Positions 53,846-60,158 of a stretch of DNA of 60,158 bases are shown here, piece by piece (position 1 is the first letter of the stretch; each line of letters begins with the position of its first letter). Origin of the DNA: Balneolales bacterium (GTDB lineage: Bacteria > Bacteroidota > Rhodothermia > Balneolales > HLUCCA01). The translations under genes were made by a program, and so were the position numbers. The stretch covers positions 1 through 60,158 of the forward strand of contig JANJTJ010000001.1 in assembly GCA_024711145.1 (NCBI GenBank). Reading direction: 5' to 3'. The notes beneath the pieces were generated by a model that saw only the letters and a list, made by a program, of their open reading frames with translations, made no database searches and was not told the origin of the DNA.

Positions 53846-56725
53846 TCAGCGCAGCAGGGTCACGTTCCGGTAACGAACCAGGTCGCCCGCCGACAGGCGC
53901 AGCCGGTACACACCGCTGGCCAGGCCTCGGGCATCGAACGGAATCTCGTGTTCGCCGGCACTGTAGAACCGGTCTGCCAGCACGCCCACGCGCCGCCCGA
54001 GCACGTCGTACACCTCCACCCGCACGGTTCCGTTGGTCGGCACGAAGAACCGGACGGTGGTTTCCGGGTTGAAGGGGTTCGGATAGGGCGCGTACAGGGT
54101 GGCCACCGTCGGGCGCGGCCCCGGCTCCTCGCCGGGTATGGTGAGCGGACTCACCGCCACTACACCCGCCGCTCGGGCGGCCGCCACTTGGGCGCGGAGG
54201 ATCTCCAGCGTTTCCCCGAAGGCCAATACGAACCCGGTGGTGAGGCTGTCTCCGTCGTTCAGCCGATATGGCCCCGTAGCGCTGAGCACGGCCACATCCA
54301 CTTGCTGGACCTGGGTGAACGCCCGGCCCACGGACACGGCGCCGCGCTTTTCGACCGGGGTGAAGCCGTCGTCGGTGGGGCTGCCCGCCGAGTAGTAGGT
54401 TCCGAAGCGCGACTCGGTTACCGGCCCGTCGTAGGCGTTGTCGATGGCCAGGGCCGCGCTGATCGGCCCCAGATGCGCCAGGGCCACATAGGGATAATCG
54501 GCAAGGCCGGCGGGATCATACACGTACTGCAGGCTGTCCGCTTCCACCCATCCCACATTGTTGGCGGTGTAATCGCCGATATCCCAATCCAGGAAAAGTC
54601 CCAGGTACAGGTCTTCGATGTCGGCGCCGTTGGGATCGGTATTCTTCACCTGGTATTTCAGGAAAACGGTGCGGTTGAGGGATTCCGAATCGAACGCGAA
54701 CACCTCGTGGCGGATTTCCAGATCGGGCGCCACCGGTAGACCCGAATTGGTGAAGAGGGTGGAGCCATCCAGATCGGCCACGATGCCGGGTCGGCGGGTG
54801 GTGAACCCACGGGACGGGCGGAAGTGGCGGTCGAAGCCGGACGTGGCCCTCATGGTATTGATGACATGGATGCTGCCGTCGGCGGTGCGGGCGGTGATGA
54901 GCAGGCCGCCTTCATACAACATGTTTTCGGAGGCGGTGGTATCGGTGCCCGAAACCCGCAAGGTGCTGAACCCGATGCCGTTGGCGCCGTTGGTGGCGTC
55001 TTCGAAGCCTACGGTACCGTTGGCGCCCACCGAGGTGCGTATGCGGTTGGCGTCGATGCGGTCGTAGGTGAAGTTTTCGTAGCGCACGTTGTCGAAATCG
55101 CGGTACCCCAGGCCGCTGTCTTCCCACTCCACACGCACGAGGGGTATGCGGGCGAAATTGTAACTGCCCGCAATGCGGATGGGAATCTCCACTACGGCGG
55201 TACCCTCGTTGCCGGTGGCCGGCAAGGGGGCCGTAGCCCCGGCCGGAAAAGTGATACCCGCTTCCAAGGCCGTAAACGATACGGACATGGCTCCGGAGGC
55301 CACCCCCCGGTTCACGAATTCGAGCCGGAGCACACCCGTCTCCTCCACATCCAGCTTGCGGCCCGAGGCGCTCAGGAACGAAGTGGTCACGATTTCCCAA
55401 CCGGGCAGGGGCACGGCGACAGCCCGGTAGGCGTCCACATACCCGTTACCCAGCTTGTAGGCATACAGGGGGTTGGTGTTGGCGGCGTACAGGTCGGTCC
55501 GGTTGGCGCTGGCACGGATCTGCAGGCGCACCCGGTTCGGGCTCCAATCGGGGTGTGCGGCACGTACCAACGCCGCAATGCCGGCCACCAGGGGGCTGGC
55601 CATGGAAGTGCCCGAATTCTGGACGTAACTGCCGGTTCCGATGGCGCCGAGCACGTCCTGCCCCCGGCTCATCACATCCACGGAGTAGCCGAAATTGGAG
55701 AAATTGGACCGCAGTTTGTCCTGGCGGATGGAGCCCACGTTCAACACTTCGGGGTAACTGCCCGGGTAGAAGGACCCCTCGCTGTTGTCGTTGCCGGCTG
55801 CGGCCACCACCAGGGAGCCGTTGGCCGTGGCGAATTTGACCACGTCGTGCCCGAATTGGGAATACCCGGGCCCACCAAAGCTGCAGTTGATCACATCGGC
55901 ACCGTTCAGGGTGGCGTACAGGATGCCGGGGTACCCGTAGCCGATGGCGGTGGGGTCGGCCATGGTGCCACCCACCCGCACCACCATGTACCGGCTGTCG
56001 AACCCGGTGCCGGCCAATCCGGTGGTGTTGTCGGTTTCGGCGGCGGCTATGCTGCCCACATGGGTGCCGTGCGTGCTGCCGTTCGGCCGCGGATCGGCGT
56101 TCTGCTCCGGGGTGTTGATGTCGCCGCTGTTCCAGAAATTCCAACCGATGGTATCGTTCTGGATGTGGGAGAACAGCTCGGACATCGACGCCGCCAGCCC
56201 GGGTGAAGGGTTGCGCCACAGGTTGCCGTCCAGATCCGGATGCCGGTATTCGGTGCCCGAATCCACGATGGCGATCACCACATCGGGGTTGGAGGTGCTC
56301 ACATCCCAGGCTTCGAACAACCGGTGCAGGCCGAAGAAGTCGTGCCCCGGCCGGCCGATGAGCGAATCGTTGGGTACCCGCGCCGTTCGCATCATATACA
56401 CGGGTTCGGCATAGGCCACGCCCGGCATGTTGGCGATCTTGGACGCCACGAAGGCCGGATCCAACCCCGAAACGTACCGCACCTGGTAGGTCCGCTCCAG
56501 GTCGTCGGGCAAGGCCCCACCCCCGGCTTTGCGGAATCCCGGGGTCATCACCGGTATCATTTCGGTCATGCCGAACACCCGCAACTGGTCGGCCACGGGA
56601 TCCACCGCCTTGGCCCGCCCGGCCGGTTCGTGGAATTTGACCATGATGCGGCCGGGAACGACCTCCTGGGCCGTGAGTGTGGGGGCTGCCGAAAGCAAGC
56701 CGAGCAGAAGAATGAGGTAGCGCAT
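53846..56725 (-). CDS. Secreted S8 peptidase with C-terminal sorting domain (second)
   Basis: The 959-residue protein has a signal peptide (MRYLILLLGLLSAAPTLTAQ), an N-terminal inhibitor/propeptide-like region (VPGRIMVKFHEPAG, PGVAYAEPVYMM), and an S8 domain with Asp in VVIAIVDSGTEYRHPDLDG (about residue 154), His in GSTHGTHVGSIAAAE (about 221) and Ser in NSGTSMASPLVAGIAALV (about 371). A beta-rich middle has no named domain. The tail APYPNPFNPETTVRFFVP to VTLLR is a type A sorting domain. It is unlike the first S8 protein outside these regions. ATG 56725 starts the signal; a TACTTTG-like box is close upstream. Confidence 0.93.
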   Translation of the reverse strand: MRYLILLLGLLSAAPTLTAQEVVPGRIMVKFHEPAGRAKAVDPVADQLRVFGMTEMIPVMTPGFRKAGGGALPDDLERTYQVRYVSGLDPAFVASKIANMPGVAYAEPVYMMRTARVPNDSLIGRPGHDFFGLHRLFEAWDVSTSNPDVVIAIVDSGTEYRHPDLDGNLWRNPSPGLAASMSELFSHIQNDTIGWNFWNSGDINTPEQNADPRPNGSTHGTHVGSIAAAETDNTTGLAGTGFDSRYMVVRVGGTMADPTAIGYGYPGILYATLNGADVINCSFGGPGYSQFGHDVVKFATANGSLVVAAAGNDNSEGSFYPGSYPEVLNVGSIRQDKLRSNFSNFGYSVDVMSRGQDVLGAIGTGSYVQNSGTSMASPLVAGIAALVRAAHPDWSPNRVRLQIRASANRTDLYAANTNPLYAYKLGNGYVDAYRAVAVPLPGWEIVTTSFLSASGRKLDVEETGVLRLEFVNRGVASGAMSVSFTALEAGITFPAGATAPLPATGNEGTAVVEIPIRIAGSYNFARIPLVRVEWEDSGLGYRDFDNVRYENFTYDRIDANRIRTSVGANGTVGFEDATNGANGIGFSTLRVSGTDTTASENMLYEGGLLITARTADGSIHVINTMRATSGFDRHFRPSRGFTTRRPGIVADLDGSTLFTNSGLPVAPDLEIRHEVFAFDSESLNRTVFLKYQVKNTDPNGADIEDLYLGLFLDWDIGDYTANNVGWVEADSLQYVYDPAGLADYPYVALAHLGPISAALAIDNAYDGPVTESRFGTYYSAGSPTDDGFTPVEKRGAVSVGRAFTQVQQVDVAVLSATGPYRLNDGDSLTTGFVLAFGETLEILRAQVAAARAAGVVAVSPLTIPGEEPGPRPTVATLYAPYPNPFNPETTVRFFVPTNGTVRVEVYDVLGRRVGVLADRFYSAGEHEIPFDARGLASGVYRLRLSAGDLVRYRNVTLLR

Positions 56726-56778
56726 GACGGATGGCAAAGTACGAAGCCGGTATATTAGCCCCGAACATTCCCACACGC

Positions 56779-58356
56779 ATGGACTCACCGCCGGAATCCC
56801 AACCCCGCGTGCGCCGGATCGCCGCCATCGATCTGGGTACCAACTCCTTTCATGCGCTGATTGTGGACATCCGCCCCGATGCCACCTATTCCATCGTGGA
56901 TTCGATCAAGGAGATGGTGTTTCTGGGCGAGGACGGCCTGGGTGGGTTCCTGTCCGAAGCGGCCTTCACCCGCGGGTTGGAAGCGCTGGCCAACATCCAG
57001 ACGCTCTGCACCAGCTACAAGGTGGAACATGTGCTGGCTTATGCCACCTCCGCCATCCGCGAAGCATCCAACGGCGGCGATTTCATCCAACGGGCCATCG
57101 ATGAGGTCGGCATCAAGATCATGGCCATTCCGGGCGTCACCGAGGCGGAGCTGATCGGTACCGCCGTGCAGCATGGCATGCACCTGGGCACGGCGCCGGT
57201 GCTCATCATGGACATCGGCGGCGGGAGCACGGAATTCATCCTGGCCAACCAACGCGATTTCCTGCACCTGGAAAGCCAGAAGATCGGCGTTTCGCGCATG
57301 CGGAAGGAGTTCATCACCTCCGATCCGCCGTCGAAAGCCGACATCAAACACCTGCAATCCCATTATCTGTCCCGTCTGAAAGGGTTGGTGGAAGCGGCCG
57401 AATCGTTCCGCCTGGAGACCCTGGTGGGCTGTTCGGGCACCTTGCAGACCATCGCCGTGATGATGGCCCACCTCACACGGACCGATGTATCGGTAACACT
57501 CAACGAATTCGAATACACCGCCGACGCCTACCGCCTGTTCCACAAACGGGTGATGGGCATGACCTCCGCCCAACGGGCCAAACTACCCGGTATGGACCCC
57601 AAACGGGTGGACCTCATCGTTCCGGGCATGGTCCTGCTCGACACCGTGCTCACCCTGTTCCGCATCCAACGGGTACGCACGTCGGTGCAGGCCATGCGGG
57701 AAGGCATCATCCTCCGGTACATCCGTCGCGAATACAAAGAGCTTCGGCGGATGGCCGAGATCGCCGACCCGCGCCGCCGCAGCATCTTCGAACTGTTGCG
57801 CAAATGCAACTGGCACGAGGACCATTCGACCCACGTGGCCCGGTTGGCCTTGCAGCTTTTCGACGACCTCAAGCCCTGGCACAACCTGACCCCCGAAGAC
57901 CGGGAACTGCTCGAATACGCCGCCCTCACGCACGACATCGGCTACCACATCTCCCATCACAAACATCATAAACATGCCCTGTACCTCATCCTGAACGCGG
58001 ATCTCAAGGGGTTCACGCAGGAAGAGATCGAGATCATCGGGCATGTGGCCCGGTACCACCGCCGCAGTGCCCCGAAACACAGCCACAAGCAGTTCGAGCT
58101 GCTTTCGCCCGAGCAGAAACGCCGGGTGAAGGCGCTTTCCGGCCTGTTGCGCGTAGCAGACGGGTTGGACCGCAGCCACTTCCAGAACGTGCAGGCCGTG
58201 GATGTGGTGGTCACCCAAAAGCAGGTGACCCTGCAAGTGCGCACCATGATCGACCCCCAACTGGAAATCTGGGGTGCCATGCGCAAACGGGAGCTGTTCG
58301 AAAAACTGTTCGATCGGGAATTGGCAATCGAACGGGTGGAATCCTTCGACGAGTGA
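56779..58356 (+). CDS. Ppx/GppA exopolyphosphatase family phosphatase with HD-like domain
   Basis: A 525-residue protein of the ASKHA fold with IAAIDLGTNSFHALIVDI (phosphate 1), YATSAIREASNG, GTAPVLIMDIGGGSTEFILANQ (phosphate 2) and a C-terminal HD-like helical domain (HEDHSTHVARLALQLFDDL, ALTHDIGYHISHHKHHKHA, LRVADGLDRSH). The family removes phosphate from polyphosphate or pppGpp; the two roles cannot be told apart by sequence. ATG 56779 gives MDSPPESQPRVRRIAAID; in-frame ATG 56731 would extend into the peptidase promoter. A hairpin covers the stop codon. Confidence 0.93.
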   Translation: MDSPPESQPRVRRIAAIDLGTNSFHALIVDIRPDATYSIVDSIKEMVFLGEDGLGGFLSEAAFTRGLEALANIQTLCTSYKVEHVLAYATSAIREASNGGDFIQRAIDEVGIKIMAIPGVTEAELIGTAVQHGMHLGTAPVLIMDIGGGSTEFILANQRDFLHLESQKIGVSRMRKEFITSDPPSKADIKHLQSHYLSRLKGLVEAAESFRLETLVGCSGTLQTIAVMMAHLTRTDVSVTLNEFEYTADAYRLFHKRVMGMTSAQRAKLPGMDPKRVDLIVPGMVLLDTVLTLFRIQRVRTSVQAMREGIILRYIRREYKELRRMAEIADPRRRSIFELLRKCNWHEDHSTHVARLALQLFDDLKPWHNLTPEDRELLEYAALTHDIGYHISHHKHHKHALYLILNADLKGFTQEEIEIIGHVARYHRRSAPKHSHKQFELLSPEQKRRVKALSGLLRVADGLDRSHFQNVQAVDVVVTQKQVTLQVRTMIDPQLEIWGAMRKRELFEKLFDRELAIERVESFDE

Positions 58357-58371
58357 CACGACCTGTCACTC
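58351..58371 (+). other. Hairpin at the Ppx/GppA stop codon
   Basis: GAGTGACA (58351-58358) pairs perfectly with TGTCACTC (58364-58371) around CGACC and contains the TGA stop. No T-run follows, and the next gene starts 20 bases later. Confidence 0.6.
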
Positions 58372-58391
58372 CGCATGCCTAGTTTCCCGGC

Positions 58392-60158
58392 ATGCCCATC
58401 CGCCTCCGTACCGCACCCGCCAGTGGCCCCTTGGCCGCCATCCTGACGGCAGAAGCCGCCCCTACCGACCTCGTTCTGGTGGGTTCCCAGCTCATGGAGC
58501 GCGAAACCCGCCGCGCCTTGCAGGCGGCCTTGCGGGGGCCCGCGCCGGATGTGCGCACCTTGGCGGCCTGGTTGGACGAGCAGGCCTGGCTGCAGGCCGA
58601 CGACACCTTTCCAGCCGTGGTGGTGGCTCCCCGGGAGCGGCCGTTGCTCATCGAGGAATGGATACGGACCGAGGGTGCCGCCTGGGAGGCCACCTGGGGG
58701 CATCCCGACATGGTGCGTGCCCTGAGCGACCTGCTGGCCCTGGCAGCCCGTGCGGGGGTGTCTGTCGCCGACCTGGATACCGCGGCCGAACCGGTGCGCG
58801 TACTGCGCGATTTCGACCGGTGGTTCCGTGGCCGGGGGTTCCGCTGGCGCGAATCCCTGCCGGGCCAACCCTTCACGCCCGATCCGGCCTGGCATGCCTG
58901 GCCCACGGTGTGGATCCATCAGATCGACCATCTGTTCCCCACGCAATGGGCGGCCATGGACCGCCTGGTGCGTTTCTGGGAATCGGTCGGCACCCGTGTC
59001 GAAATCCTGTTATGCGACACGGGGCTGCCCTATGTGCGCCGCACGGTGGCGCGTTGGGGGCTGCCCGCCGAACCCGTGGCTGGCACGGCGGCCGTTCCGG
59101 AACCCGTATTTCTGAAGGCGTCGAACCCCGTTGCCGAGGTGGAAGCCGTCTTCACGGCCGTTCTGGATGCCATGCAGGCCGATTCGAACCTGCGTCTGAC
59201 CGATTTCCGCGTGCTGGTGGGAGACCTTTCCACCTACCGGGCCGACATGGAAACCGTGGCCCGGGAATGGGACATACCCATCCGCATCACCCAGGGGGCG
59301 CCGTTCCGGTCGCATCCGGTTGCCGCCCGCTGGCTGCGGTTGTTCGCCTGGCGGCCACGGGGCTTCCGCATGGACGAGGCCTACGCCATCTTCGCCGACC
59401 GTACGCTCAAACCGCCCGGCGAGTCGCCCGACATGCGCGCCCTGCTCCGTGTGGCCCGCGAAATCAACGAACCGCTGATGGGCCGTTTCCGCCCCGATGG
59501 GAAGCGGGAGCAAGACCTGGCCTACCAGGAAGCCCATTTCCAGCGGTTGGTGGCCATCCGGGACCTGTTACCGCCCTCCACCGACGCGCCCATTGCCGAA
59601 TGGTGCCGACGCACAGCCGCCTGGATGGGCCGGTTCGACCTGCGGGCCAACGAGGAAGTACGAACCATCACCCGGCGTTTGGAAGACATCCTGAGGGGGT
59701 TGGGCGATACCTACACCCGGTTGGGCCTGGACCGCAGCGTGGACGAAACCACTTGGTTGCGCACCTTGGATGTGTGGTTGGCCGGATTTTCGCAACGTCC
59801 CGACGACCGGCCGGACGCCCTGTTGGTGACCGAAATCCACCATTTGCCCGATACCCACGGCAAAACCGTGTTCGCCATCGGCATGGCGGAGGGCCTGTAT
59901 CCCAGGTTCCATGAGAATCCGGTATTGAAGCGGTTCGGGTCGGGCTGGCGCAAGCCCCTGGATGCGGCCGAGCCGGACCCCTTGGAGGAAGCGCGGCACC
60001 ACCTGGCCCGGCTGGCCGCATCGGCGGAGGCGTGGCGGCTGAGCCGGCCGGCCCGGACCGGGAGCGGCGAGCGGGCGCCGGGGCTGTTGTGGACCGAATA
60101 CGCCGCTCCCTATGCGGAATCGGGCCTGCCGGCTTGGCCGCCGCGCCCGTCCGGTGGC
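58392..60158 (+). CDS. AddB-like helicase/nuclease subunit (partial, runs off the window)
   Basis: An open frame of 589 codons continues to the window edge. It looks like the N-terminal part of an AddB-type double-strand-break repair protein: WIHQIDHLFPTQWAAMDRL and late GMAEGLYPRFHENPVL match the GLxEGxFP-type motif of inactivated UvrD-like helicase domains. The N-terminus (MPIRLRTAPASGPLAAILTAEA) has no GxxGxGKS P-loop, so the helicase part should not hydrolyse ATP. The PD-(D/E)XK nuclease and iron-sulphur cysteines would lie beyond 60158. Because it has no stop inside the window it is easy to overlook; opposing and offset frames in the same stretch are not genes. Family assignment is moderate. 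Confidence 0.72.
   Translation, partial: MPIRLRTAPASGPLAAILTAEAAPTDLVLVGSQLMERETRRALQAALRGPAPDVRTLAAWLDEQAWLQADDTFPAVVVAPRERPLLIEEWIRTEGAAWEATWGHPDMVRALSDLLALAARAGVSVADLDTAAEPVRVLRDFDRWFRGRGFRWRESLPGQPFTPDPAWHAWPTVWIHQIDHLFPTQWAAMDRLVRFWESVGTRVEILLCDTGLPYVRRTVARWGLPAEPVAGTAAVPEPVFLKASNPVAEVEAVFTAVLDAMQADSNLRLTDFRVLVGDLSTYRADMETVAREWDIPIRITQGAPFRSHPVAARWLRLFAWRPRGFRMDEAYAIFADRTLKPPGESPDMRALLRVAREINEPLMGRFRPDGKREQDLAYQEAHFQRLVAIRDLLPPSTDAPIAEWCRRTAAWMGRFDLRANEEVRTITRRLEDILRGLGDTYTRLGLDRSVDETTWLRTLDVWLAGFSQRPDDRPDALLVTEIHHLPDTHGKTVFAIGMAEGLYPRFHENPVLKRFGSGWRKPLDAAEPDPLEEARHHLARLAASAEAWRLSRPARTGSGERAPGLLWTEYAAPYAESGLPAWPPRPSGG

Noticed and set aside
58274-59914. 546-codon frame at the right end
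   Set aside because: It is Arg/Gly/His-rich and offset from the plausible AddB-like frame that begins at 58392 and continues off the window.

Overview
The window is about 58 kb of GC-rich chromosome from a member of the Bacteroidota/Rhodothermota group, most likely a Rhodothermales-like marine or environmental bacterium, preceded by about 2.3 kb of much AT-richer DNA. The assignment rests on several signs: a SusC/SusD pair, two secreted S8 peptidases ending in NPFNP-type sorting domains (type IX secretion style), TAnnTTTG promoter -7 boxes, a gamma-proteobacterial-style TyrA T-protein and a TamA/TamB pair. Species cannot be named from the sequence alone.

Layout. 1-2268: end of an integron-like cassette array. 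Two attC-like sites (14-144 and 2174-2268), whose stems covary, bracket one cassette carrying a VOC-fold protein, an HxlR regulator and a divergent QorB-like NAD(P)-binding protein, with a dyad operator and a strong terminator. 2312-5932: resident VOC and SRPBCC genes, uvrB, and a RHH/PIN toxin-antitoxin pair reading directly into uvrB. 6002-12116: tyrA, a CNNM/CorC-type transporter and metH in one operon. 12113-15589: glutathione peroxidase, an outer-membrane barrel, a small unknown, a PhnP-like hydrolase and manC. 15605-19369 (minus): PhoR/PhoB-like two-component pair, ruvA-ruvC-fabI. 19548-23180: ffh then the classical rpsP-rimM-trmD-rplS operon, closed by a terminator. 23195-28137: dnaX-recR, malic enzyme, ChaN-like protein, ECF sigma factor. 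28103-28830 (minus): small membrane protein, terminator, tRNA-Pro(GGG).

28921-41099: secreted S8 peptidase, Tat-exported metallo-beta-lactamase-fold protein, then (minus) tamA-tamB-ggt overlapping like an operon. 41147-46484: type II NADH dehydrogenase, membrane-anchored 5'-nucleotidase, a methyltransferase, and a D-aminoacylase-like lipoprotein whose usual HxH metal motif is absent. 46696-51184: susC-susD. 51186-53320 (minus): two-gene ABC-2 exporter. 53348-60158: acyl-CoA thioesterase, second S8 peptidase, Ppx/GppA phosphatase, and the first 589 codons of an AddB-like protein cut by the window edge.

No CRISPR array, insertion sequence, prophage or rRNA was seen, and no gap between genes exceeds 300 bases. 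The strongest candidates for new biology are the integron-like cassette boundary, the toxin-antitoxin-uvrB arrangement, a recurrent promoter layout in which a TAnnTTTG box sits exactly four bases before the start codon, DnaX without its zinc cysteines, and perfect hairpins without U-tracts at gene ends and inside tamB.
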